A DNA stretch of 64,000 bases. Origin: Rhodoglobus sp. GTDB lineage: Bacteria; Actinomycetota; Actinomycetes; Actinomycetales; Microbacteriaceae. Under the pieces are notes generated by a model. It was not told where the DNA came from, did no database searches, and saw only the letters and a program-made list of their open reading frames with translations. The stretch spans positions 124,001 through 188,000 of the forward strand of contig JAODAV010000001.1 of the NCBI GenBank assembly GCA_025463605.1. Direction: 5' to 3'. The position numbers and the translations under genes were made by a program. How positions within the stretch are numbered: the stretch's first letter is position 1; every line of letters begins with the position of its first letter. Positions 36,751 through 44,307 of this stretch are shown here, in pieces.

Positions 36751-37684
36751 CGTAAAACACCCAATACTTTGCGGCCCAGAAGTTGATCGCCGTGAACGCC
36801 GCAATGATCAGAACCAACAGCCAGGCGAGCGCAGACGCGTACCCCATGTCGAAGTTTCCGAACCCGCGCTTATAGAGGTAAACCGTGTAGAACAAGGTGG
36901 AGTCGAGCGGCCCGCCCGTTCCGCCTGAGATGACGAACGCCTGCGTGAAGGCCTGGAAGGTATGCACCACCTGCAGAACCAGGTTGAAGAAGATGATGGG
37001 CGTGAGCAGGGGCAGGGTTATTCGGGTGAACCGAGTCCAGGCACCCGCGCCATCGACCTGCGCGGCATCGTAGTAGCCCTCTGGTATCTGCCGAAGGCCG
37101 GCCAGGAAGATCACCATAGGCGATCCGAAGGTCCAGACATTCAGGACCACGAGTGTCGACAGCGCGGTGTCTGGTGAGCCGATCCAGCTCTCGCCATTGA
37201 TCCCGAACACGGCGAGCACCTGATTCACGAGTCCTTCGCCGCCGAAGACCGCGCGCCACAACACCGCGATGGCGACGCTGGTGCCGAGAAGCGACGGCAG
37301 GTAGTAGATCGAGCGGTAGAAGGCAAGGCCGCGCAGGCCGCGGTTCAGGAGAACGGCCAGCGCGAGAGCAAAGCCGAGTTGAAGGGGGACGGAGATGAAC
37401 ACATAGGTGAATGTCACCCGGAGCGAGTTCTGCAGGTGCTCGTCCGACAGCATGTGGATCCAGTTGTCGAGCCCGTTGAAGCTCGGGGCACGAAGCAGGT
37501 TGTAGTCCGTGAACGACAGCACGAGGGACGACACCATCGGGATGATCGTGATGAGACCCAGGCCGATCAACCACGGCAACAGAAACAGGTAGGCGGCCTT
37601 GTTGTCCTTGGTGCGAGCTGCCTTGTCTTCGACGGCACCCTTCGCCGACTTGGCAACCCGCCGGAGCTCTCCGAGGCTGCTCAC
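36743..37684 (-). CDS. Sugar ABC transporter permease (MalF type)
   Basis: The 313-residue membrane protein has about six helices and the EAA-like loop (YYDAAQVDGAGAWTRFTRIT). It starts at GTG 37684 with GGGAGAGG upstream and is the first gene of a permease-permease-binding protein-oxidoreductase operon. Its LacI-type promoter lies about 155 bases upstream, inside the end of the uxuB gene. No ATPase subunit is encoded nearby. Confidence 0.9.
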   Translation of the reverse strand: MSSLGELRRVAKSAKGAVEDKAARTKDNKAAYLFLLPWLIGLGLITIIPMVSSLVLSFTDYNLLRAPSFNGLDNWIHMLSDEHLQNSLRVTFTYVFISVPLQLGFALALAVLLNRGLRGLAFYRSIYYLPSLLGTSVAIAVLWRAVFGGEGLVNQVLAVFGINGESWIGSPDTALSTLVVLNVWTFGSPMVIFLAGLRQIPEGYYDAAQVDGAGAWTRFTRITLPLLTPIIFFNLVLQVVHTFQAFTQAFVISGGTGGPLDSTLFYTVYLYKRGFGNFDMGYASALAWLLVLIIAAFTAINFWAAKYWVFYDD

Positions 37685-37838
37685 GATTCGCGGCCTCTCC
37701 CAAGGTGCGAGACGAAGTGTCGTCCGGCGCCGGCGACCGTCACGTCTGCGCGCCTCAGGGCCGCTCGCGGTAGGAAGTTAAGTTCACGCATCATTACGGA
37801 CTTTCGCTCAACGAGTGCCGTAGCGGCAGCCTTGGCAA

Positions 37839-39359
37839 TCATTCTGCAACCGACTGCCTAAAATTGTCAACAAGTTTGTCGTGCCCCGTCGGAGCGACGG
37901 CTGGAGGCGTCACCTTGCGAAATTCGGCGATGCTGCGCACCACGCAATCGATGAATGCGCGATCCTCTTCGAGCGAAGGGGCGACCCGGCGCGCCGCCGC
38001 CTTCGCCGCTTCGCGATCGCTCCGGGCGGCCTGGATCGCAACGGCGGGGTCCACATCCATAGGGGTGATTGAGGGGTTCCGAAGGCTGGCTATCCACGCC
38101 GCGATCACTCGCGCGCCGGCAATCGGCATGATTCCGGCGGCGCGGTGGTCTTCGATCACTCCCCCAATTCTCGCAGGTAGTTTTTGGGACCCGTCTGTGC
38201 CGATCTGAGACAGCAGGTGGCGTATTCGCGGATTGGCGAAACGAGCCAGGAGCGCCTCTCGATACACGGCGAGTTCTTCGGATGAGAAGCCCAGCTGGCC
38301 ACTCGCCTCGTCCCACCACTCGTTGAGCCACCGCAGGCACAACGGATCCGACACGGCATCGGAGACCGTCTCGTGGCCTCTGACCATGCCCGCGTATGCC
38401 AGAAGCGAGTGACCTCCGTTGAGCAGTACCAGCTTCCTCCGTTCGAACGGGGCGACGTCGGCAACGAGGCGCGCCCCAGCTCCGGCCCAATCCGGCATTC
38501 GCTCGTCTCCTCGTGCTTCGATCACCCACTCACTGAAGGGCTCGGTGATAACCGGAGCGGCGTCGTGCCACCCGAACTGCGTCGCGACCATCTCGATGTC
38601 CGCTTCGGTCGAGCGGGGCGTGATGCGATCGACCATGGTGTCGGGGAACGTGACATTGGCTTCGGCCCAGGCTGCCAGGCTCGGGTCGACGGCGGCACAG
38701 AGACCCAGCACGGCGGCTCGGGTGACCATTCCGTTCTTCGGCACGTTGTCACAACTGACGATTGTCAGCGGGGCACCTGCGGGCGCGCGCGCCGTGAGGC
38801 CCTGAACGAGTTTGCCGGGCGCGGTGAGCATGGGCGACGGTGTGTCGTCGAGAAGCGCGGCGAGGTCGGCGCGAATGGCCGGCATGCTCATGTCAAGGCG
38901 CCCACGTTGGTCGAGGCAGTAGCCGGCCTCCGTGACCGTCATGGTCACTACCGTCATTCGCGGGTCGGCGAAGTATCCCATCCACGCGTCCACGTCCGAC
39001 CCGTCGTGCACCGCGCTAATGCTCGTGATGACCTGTGCCGTGTCGCCAGTGGGCGAGCGGGTCACGAGCACATACAGCCCGTCTTGCGCAGCGAGCTTGC
39101 GAGCTTCGTCCGGCCGTCGACCGGTGAAGGCGGCAATCCCCCACTTTTCGGCGGAGGCTGCGTTCGCGGCGTCCGTGTACCAGGCCTGATGCGCCCGGTG
39201 AAATGCACCGAGGCCGAGGTGCACCGCTCGTATCGGGTCGCGCTCCAGCCCCAGCGAGTTCCTCGAGAGCGCTCGGACCTGCACCGGTTCGGCGGGCCCC
39301 CACGGGGGCGAGGGCGTCGCCGGGCGTGCAACGGGATCGAGAATATGACTCACGGCCAT
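37839..39359 (-). CDS. uxuB: Mannitol dehydrogenase family protein, probable fructuronate reductase
   Basis: The 506-residue protein belongs to the polyol-specific long-chain dehydrogenases. It has VHLGLGAFHRAHQAWYTD at the N-terminus, TVTEAGYCLD, SCDNVPKNG and KLVLLNGGHSLLAYAG, the last holding the catalytic Lys and neighbouring Asn and His. With uxaC and manD nearby it most likely reduces D-fructuronate to D-mannonate using NADH; other polyols remain possible. ATG at 39359 has AGGAG only two bases before it, so GTG at 39353 may be the real start. Confidence 0.88.
   Translation of the reverse strand: MAVSHILDPVARPATPSPPWGPAEPVQVRALSRNSLGLERDPIRAVHLGLGAFHRAHQAWYTDAANAASAEKWGIAAFTGRRPDEARKLAAQDGLYVLVTRSPTGDTAQVITSISAVHDGSDVDAWMGYFADPRMTVVTMTVTEAGYCLDQRGRLDMSMPAIRADLAALLDDTPSPMLTAPGKLVQGLTARAPAGAPLTIVSCDNVPKNGMVTRAAVLGLCAAVDPSLAAWAEANVTFPDTMVDRITPRSTEADIEMVATQFGWHDAAPVITEPFSEWVIEARGDERMPDWAGAGARLVADVAPFERRKLVLLNGGHSLLAYAGMVRGHETVSDAVSDPLCLRWLNEWWDEASGQLGFSSEELAVYREALLARFANPRIRHLLSQIGTDGSQKLPARIGGVIEDHRAAGIMPIAGARVIAAWIASLRNPSITPMDVDPAVAIQAARSDREAAKAAARRVAPSLEEDRAFIDCVVRSIAEFRKVTPPAVAPTGHDKLVDNFRQSVAE
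37844..37859. promoter_or_regulatory. LacI-type operator inside the 3' end of uxuB
   Basis: The minus-strand 16-mer AGGCAGTCGGTTGCAG is bracketed by a perfect TTGACA (37870-37865) and CAGAAT (37846-37841) with an 18-base spacer. All of it lies within the last codons of the fructuronate reductase gene, so promoter, operator and coding sequence coincide. It would drive the ABC importer operon. Confidence 0.62.
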
Positions 39360-39444
39360 CGCTCCTGGTAGTTCCGCTCAAGCGGTCATTCGATCCACCG
39401 AGCGCCGAATGGTATGAGAACACGATAGATAGTGGCAACCAGAT

Positions 39445-39460
39445 TGGCAATGGTTTGTCG
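39445..39460. promoter_or_regulatory. LacI-type operator between uxuB and lacI
   Basis: The minus-strand 16-mer CGACAAACCATTGCCA matches the site at 24284-24299 in 13 of 16 bases. Its TTGCCA end (39450-39445) can be the -35 of the uxuB promoter, with TATCGT (39427-39422) as -10 after 17 bases. A TATACT element at 39493-39498 probably belongs to the divergent lacI gene, so the site could also mediate autoregulation. Confidence 0.65.
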
Positions 39461-39556
39461 TAATTTGCCGAAAACTTGCGCAACCGTGCCTATATACTGG
39501 TACTTGCCATTTTTCGCCAATTTATTGCAGTCACGAGAACGAACAGGACTAAGTGA

Positions 39557-40600
39557 ATGAGGCAAGACGGGGATGCGTCGAAGGTCACCATTTCGGATGT
39601 CGCCAAGTCGGTTGGCGTGGCCACATCGACCGTTTCGCGCGCACTGACGCAGCCCGGTCGGGTGAGTGAATCCATGAAAGCACGAGTGGTGGCGGCCGCG
39701 GCGGAACTCGGATACCGACCCAACCCGCAAGCTCGATCCCTCACGTCGGGACGCACCCACAGCATCGCCCTGCTCGTACCTGACGTAACCAACCCGTTCT
39801 ACTTCGGCCTGATTCGCGGAACGCAGGCCCAGGCGAAAGCCCACGGCTATCGCCACATCCTCGTCGACACGGAGGAGTCGGCCGAAGTCGAGGCAACCGC
39901 GCTTCTGGAGGTGTCTGCCTCGGTCGACGGCGTAGTCATAGCAGCGTCGCGGCTGTCGGATTCCGCTCTCGCCGCGGCAGCCAAACAGACCCCGCTGGTC
40001 GTGATCAATCGCGAGATCGACCAAGTGCCGTGCGTCATCATCGACACGGCAACCGGCATGATCCAGGCCCTGGACCACTTGGCCTCACTGGGACATTCAG
40101 AGATCGCGTACCTGTCTGGGCCGGCGTCGTCGTGGTCGAATCGCAAAAGGTGGCGCGCACTGCAGCAGGCCGCCCGCTCCCTCGGCGTCACCTGCCACCA
40201 GGTCGGCCCGTTCGCCCCGACGATGCAGTCCGGAGCCGCTGCCGCAGACGCCGCAGTGCGCTACGGAGTCACCGCCTGCCTGTTCTTCAACGACCTACTC
40301 GCCATCGGTGCGCTCAAGCGATTCGCGGAGCGAGGCATCCGCGTTCCGCAGGATATGAGCGTCGTGGGCTGCGACGACATCTTCGGTGCAGACTTCTGCA
40401 ATCCTCCGCTGACGACGCTGACCGCGCCGATCGAACAGGCCGGTCGGGTGGCGACCGACATGCTGGTCTCCGCGCTGCATAACTCGAACACCGCTGTCCC
40501 GGTGCCGCGACAGCGGGAGAAGCTCCCGACACACCTCACGATTCGAAGTTCCACCGGAGACCGTCCGGCAGCTTCCGGCAAGCGCGCGGACTCCGAGTAA
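39557..40600 (+). CDS. LacI-family transcriptional regulator of the hexuronate block
   Basis: The 347-residue repressor has an N-terminal helix-turn-helix and hinge (VTISDVAKSVGVATSTVSRA near residues 9-28) and a periplasmic-binding-protein-like sensor domain with PDVTNPFYFGLIRGTQ. It is divergent from uxuB, and six related palindromes lie in or beside promoters of the surrounding sugar-acid genes, so it is the likely repressor of all of them. The inducer could be a hexuronate or an intermediate such as fructuronate. ATG at 39557 follows an AGGA site. Confidence 0.92.
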   Translation: MRQDGDASKVTISDVAKSVGVATSTVSRALTQPGRVSESMKARVVAAAAELGYRPNPQARSLTSGRTHSIALLVPDVTNPFYFGLIRGTQAQAKAHGYRHILVDTEESAEVEATALLEVSASVDGVVIAASRLSDSALAAAAKQTPLVVINREIDQVPCVIIDTATGMIQALDHLASLGHSEIAYLSGPASSWSNRKRWRALQQAARSLGVTCHQVGPFAPTMQSGAAAADAAVRYGVTACLFFNDLLAIGALKRFAERGIRVPQDMSVVGCDDIFGADFCNPPLTTLTAPIEQAGRVATDMLVSALHNSNTAVPVPRQREKLPTHLTIRSSTGDRPAASGKRADSE

Positions 40601-40715
40601 CAGCGTCTCCCACCGCGCAGCGAAGACTCTCGCAACGCGGCCATGGATTCGTCGGGCACCGCGAGCGCCTAGCCTAGAAGCCGACTCGGAAAACGTTCAC
40701 AGCATGGGAGACACG

Positions 40716-42176
40716 GTGGTACAAGCAAACATAGGAGTTGTCGGACTCGCGGTCATGGGATCGAATCTCGCGCGCAACTTCGCGAGCCGCGAAGGCAACA
40801 CGGTCGCCGTATACAACCGCACGTGGGCCAAGACGCAGACTCTCGTCACGGATCACCCTGAGGCGGGGTTCATCGCCTCGAAGACGATCGAGGAGTTCGC
40901 TGCATCCCTCGCCAAGCCGCGCACGGCGATCATCATGGTGAAGGCGGGAACGCCCACCGATGCGGTCATCGACGAGCTCGTGGCCGTGTTCGAGCCGGGC
41001 GACATCATCGTCGACGGCGGCAACGCGCTGTTTACCGACACCATCCGCCGCGAGAAGGCCGTGCGCGAGACCGGCATCAACTTCGTCGGCGCTGGCATCT
41101 CGGGCGGCGAAGAGGGCGCGCTCAAGGGCCCTTCCATCATGCCGGGCGGGTCGGATGAGTCGTGGGTCACCCTTGGCCCGATCCTCAAGTCGATCGCCGC
41201 TGTGGTCGACGGCGAGCCCTGTGTCACGCACGTCGGACATGACGGCGCCGGGCACTTCGTCAAGATGATCCACAACGGCATCGAGTACGCCGACATGCAG
41301 CTCATCGCGGAGGCCTACGACCTCATCCGCCGCGGAACGGGCAAGCCGCCGGCCGAGATCGCCGACATCTTCACCGAGTGGAACAAGGGTGAGCTCGAGA
41401 GCTACCTCATCGAGATCACGGCCGAAGTACTCAAGCAGGTGGACGCGAAGACCGGCACGCCACTGGTCGACGTGATCCTCGACGAGGCCGGATCCAAGGG
41501 CACGGGAGTCTGGACCGTGCAGACGGCCCTCGACCTCGGCGTGCCCGTCTCGGGCATCGCGGAAGCCGTGTTCGCGCGGGCCCTCTCCTCGAAGCCGGAG
41601 CAGCGTGCCGCAGCGGCATCCCTGCCCGGTCCGGACGAGAATGCGTGGAAGCTAGCCGACGGGTCCGAGACAAGCACCGACGCCTTCATCGAGGGTGTGC
41701 GCCTTGCCCTCTACGCGTCGAAGGTCATCGCCTATTCGCAGGGCTTCGATGCCATCGTCGCCGGCGCCGAGCAGTACGGCTGGGACATCAAGAAGGGCGA
41801 CATCGCCAGAATCTGGCGCGGCGGCTGCATCATCCGCGCCCGCTTCCTCAATCGCATCACGGATGCCTACGCCGAGAACCCCGGACTCGTTGCGCTCGTC
41901 ACCGCCCCCTTCTTCGTCGACGTGATGGAGCGCACGCAGACCGCGTGGCGCACGGTGGTCGCGGACGCCGCGCATGCCGGCATCCCCACGCCCGCTTTCT
42001 CGTCATCGCTCGCCTACTACGACGGCTTGCGCGCTGACCGCCTGCCGACCTCCCTTGTGCAGGGCCAGCGCGACTTCTTCGGCGCCCACACGTACAAGCG
42101 CGTCGACAGAGAGGGAACCTTCCACACGCTCTGGTCGGGAGACCGCAGCGAGATCGAGGCCACCGACTCGCACTGA
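40716..42176 (+). CDS. gnd: 6-phosphogluconate dehydrogenase, decarboxylating
   Basis: The 486-residue protein matches the long dimeric form. It has GVVGLAVMGSNLARNFA for coenzyme, FVGAGISGGEEGALKGPSIM for substrate, and KMIHNGIEYADMQLIAEAY with the catalytic Lys. It oxidises 6-phosphogluconate to ribulose 5-phosphate and so continues gluconokinase chemistry. GTG at 40716 is preferred because GGGAG sits five bases before it; the ATG at 40704 has no such site. The last 16 bases before the end of the gene (42159-42174) recur beyond the neighbouring tetR-MFS pair. Confidence 0.95.
   Translation: MVQANIGVVGLAVMGSNLARNFASREGNTVAVYNRTWAKTQTLVTDHPEAGFIASKTIEEFAASLAKPRTAIIMVKAGTPTDAVIDELVAVFEPGDIIVDGGNALFTDTIRREKAVRETGINFVGAGISGGEEGALKGPSIMPGGSDESWVTLGPILKSIAAVVDGEPCVTHVGHDGAGHFVKMIHNGIEYADMQLIAEAYDLIRRGTGKPPAEIADIFTEWNKGELESYLIEITAEVLKQVDAKTGTPLVDVILDEAGSKGTGVWTVQTALDLGVPVSGIAEAVFARALSSKPEQRAAAASLPGPDENAWKLADGSETSTDAFIEGVRLALYASKVIAYSQGFDAIVAGAEQYGWDIKKGDIARIWRGGCIIRARFLNRITDAYAENPGLVALVTAPFFVDVMERTQTAWRTVVADAAHAGIPTPAFSSSLAYYDGLRADRLPTSLVQGQRDFFGAHTYKRVDREGTFHTLWSGDRSEIEATDSH
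42159..42174. repeat. Left copy of a 16-bp direct repeat flanking tetR-MFS
   Basis: GCCACCGACTCGCACT covers the last codons of gnd (encoding A-T-D-S-H and the first base of the stop). An exact copy is at 44292-44307. The two copies flank the tetR and MFS genes. Confidence 0.75.
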
Positions 42177-42183
42177 GTGGAAG

Positions 42184-42753
42184 CTAGCGGGTGCGGAGCC
42201 CGTCGAGCGCCATGTCGATGACCCGCTCCCGCTGGCCGGGATCGGGGAAGGCGACACCGGCCACACCGGCAACGAGTCGAACCGCGTCGTCGATCTGGAT
42301 GTCGGCGCGGATCTCCCCCGCCTCCTGGGCCCGGGTCAGCAGCGGCGTGCCCGACTCGTACATCACGACGCGGCACGCACGCAGCAGGTCCGACTCACGG
42401 TTGAGCCCTTCCAGCAGCACCTTCTTGCGGCTCGCGTAATCGGCGAACCGGCGCAGCCACGCGCCCACCGCTTCGAACGGGGGAAGGCCCCCGAGTTCAT
42501 CCGCGTACATGGCAACCGCCGCCACCTCCTCGAGGTAGACGGCCTCCACGAGCGCATCACGGGTGGGGAAGTTCCGGTACAGGGTACCGATGCCGACACC
42601 CGCACGCCGCGCGATGTCCTCGAGCGAGGCGTCCACGCCGTTCTCGGCAAAGGCCTCCCGGGCCGCGTTCACGAGCGCGTCGAAGTTGCGGCGCGCGTCC
42701 GACCTGGTCGGCCGTCGCTCGTCGAGCAGCGTGCGCAGTTGGGGGCTGGTCAT
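42184..42753 (-). CDS. TetR/AcrR family transcriptional regulator
   Basis: The 189-residue protein has an N-terminal TetR helix-turn-helix (about residues 25-70, with ASLEDIARRAGVGIGTLYRN) and an all-helical ligand domain. It is divergent from the MFS gene across a 117-base gap with three GGAGGC-type palindromes, so it very likely represses the transporter and itself. The ATG is at 42753. The stop is eight bases from the gnd stop. Confidence 0.92.
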   Translation of the reverse strand: MTSPQLRTLLDERRPTRSDARRNFDALVNAAREAFAENGVDASLEDIARRAGVGIGTLYRNFPTRDALVEAVYLEEVAAVAMYADELGGLPPFEAVGAWLRRFADYASRKKVLLEGLNRESDLLRACRVVMYESGTPLLTRAQEAGEIRADIQIDDAVRLVAGVAGVAFPDPGQRERVIDMALDGLRTR

Positions 42754-42782
42754 AGCGTTCCTTAGACGTGAGGTTGCGAAGT

Positions 42783-42837
42783 GGAGGCTGCCTCCGTTAC
42801 TGTATACGGAGGCTCCCTCCGATCGGAGTCCGCCTCC
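42783..42837. promoter_or_regulatory. Triple palindromic operator of the tetR-MFS pair
   Basis: Three related 13-mers occur: GGAGGCTGCCTCC (42783-42795), GGAGGCTCCCTCC (42808-42820) and GGAGTCCGCCTCC (42825-42837), with start-to-start distances of 25 and 17 bases. Each is an imperfect or perfect inverted repeat of the form GGAGG-N3-CCTCC. The TGTATAC stretch between the first two may be the -10 region of a promoter. Confidence 0.75.
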
Positions 42838-42870
42838 ATTCTATCTCCCCCCGGCCCGAAAGGCGCCCCC

Positions 42871-44292
42871 ATGCTTGCCACACGAATTACCTTCATCGCC
42901 GTCGCCACGAGCTTCACCGCGGTGTCGAGCCTTCAGTCGCTGATCATCCCCGTGCTCTCCCAGATCGGCAGCGACATCCGCACGGACACCGTCGGGCAGA
43001 CCTGGACCCTCACCGCCTGGCTCATTGCCGCCGCCGTCGCGACCCCGCTGCTCGGCCGAGCGGGCGACCTGGTCGGCCGACGACGGATGTACCTGCTCGC
43101 GCTCGCAGCGGTCGCCGTCGGTTCGGTGCTGGCCGCTCTCGCACCCAACCTCACCGTCATGCTCGCCGCGCGGGTACTTCAGGGGCTGGGCGCAGCAGTC
43201 TTCCCGCTCGGGTTCGGTCTCGTGCGCGATGCCTTCCCTGCAGCGAAAGTGCCGGGCGTGATCGGCGCGCTGTCCGCGATCATGGCGGTCGGTAGCGGCC
43301 TCGGCACCGTGATCGCAGGCCCCGTTGCCGCGGCAATCGGGTGGCGCGGGCTCTTCGCGCTCCCCTTCCTCTTGGCTGTGACCGGCCTCATGCTCGGGTT
43401 CCGCGGTCTGCGTGAGACTTCACAGCGTTCCTCCGGCCGGCTCAACGCCGTCGCCGCCGTGCTGCTCTCCGGCTGGCTCGTTGCGCTCCTCCTGCCCCTG
43501 AGCTCGGGTAACCAGTGGGGCTGGGGATCGCCGATCGTGATCGGCCTGTTCGTCGCCGCGGCCGTCGTCGCCGGGGCCTGGGTCACGGTCGAAGTTCGCT
43601 CGAGCACGCCCCTCGTCGACATGCGGGTCATGCGGCTCCCGGCGGTCTGGACCACCAACCTGACGGCGCTGCTCACGGGAGCCGGAATGTTCGGGGTGTG
43701 GGCATACCTCCCGCGCCTGGCGGAGACTCCCACTGCGAGCGGGTTCGGCCTCGGCGCGAGCGCGAGCACAGCAGGGCTCATCATGCTGCCGATGCTCGTA
43801 ACCATGGCCTCCGTCGGCTTTGTGGCCGGGCCCCTGAGCCGCGTGCTCCCGTTCGCGGCGCAGCTGACCATCGGCGCATTCCTCTCGGCCGGCGCCGCGC
43901 TGTCCATCGCCCTGCTCCACGAGTCCGAACTGCAACTCGCGATCGCGGCGGCCGTTCTCGGCCTCGGCACCGGGCTCGTCACCTCGTCGACCCCCAACCT
44001 CATCGTGCGCAGCGTGCCCGGCGACCAGGTCGGCATCGCGACCGGGATGAACGCCAACATCCGCACGATCGGCGGCGCGATCGGTACGACGGTGTTCGCT
44101 GCCGCGATCGGAGCGACGGTCGGATCCTCCGGCACGCCGGCGGAGTCCGGCTACGTCACGGCGTTCGTCATCGGTGCGGCGCTCGCCGTGGCCGGAGGGC
44201 TCGTACCGTTCCTGGGCAGGGTGCGCCGGCCGGCCACTCGCGCGGTGCCCGTGGTCGAATCCCCGCTCGCCGAGGTCATCGACCTCGCGTAG
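42871..44292 (+). CDS. MFS drug-efflux-type transporter
   Basis: The 473-residue membrane protein has about 14 hydrophobic helices. Landmarks are LGRAGDLVGRRRMYLLAL (MFS motif A), ARVLQGLGAAVFPLGFGL and GSGLGTVIAGPVAAAIGWRG (the antiporter motif C region), as in DHA2 proton antiporters. ATG at 42871 has GAAAGG upstream and gives a normal first helix. It is regulated by the divergent TetR protein. The substrate is unknown. Confidence 0.9.
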   Translation: MLATRITFIAVATSFTAVSSLQSLIIPVLSQIGSDIRTDTVGQTWTLTAWLIAAAVATPLLGRAGDLVGRRRMYLLALAAVAVGSVLAALAPNLTVMLAARVLQGLGAAVFPLGFGLVRDAFPAAKVPGVIGALSAIMAVGSGLGTVIAGPVAAAIGWRGLFALPFLLAVTGLMLGFRGLRETSQRSSGRLNAVAAVLLSGWLVALLLPLSSGNQWGWGSPIVIGLFVAAAVVAGAWVTVEVRSSTPLVDMRVMRLPAVWTTNLTALLTGAGMFGVWAYLPRLAETPTASGFGLGASASTAGLIMLPMLVTMASVGFVAGPLSRVLPFAAQLTIGAFLSAGAALSIALLHESELQLAIAAAVLGLGTGLVTSSTPNLIVRSVPGDQVGIATGMNANIRTIGGAIGTTVFAAAIGATVGSSGTPAESGYVTAFVIGAALAVAGGLVPFLGRVRRPATRAVPVVESPLAEVIDLA

Positions 44293-44307
44293 CCACCGAC
44301 TCGCACT
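44292..44307. repeat. Right copy of a 16-bp direct repeat flanking tetR-MFS
   Basis: An exact copy of GCCACCGACTCGCACT begins at the last base of the MFS stop codon and runs into the stop of the convergent ltrA gene. CTAGCGG follows closely after both copies. This suggests the gnd 3' end was duplicated when the tetR-MFS pair came in. Confidence 0.75.

Noticed and set aside
42781..42870. Extended N-terminus of the MFS protein starting at 42781
   Set aside because: It would translate the operator region; ATG 42871 has a ribosome site and gives a normal first helix.
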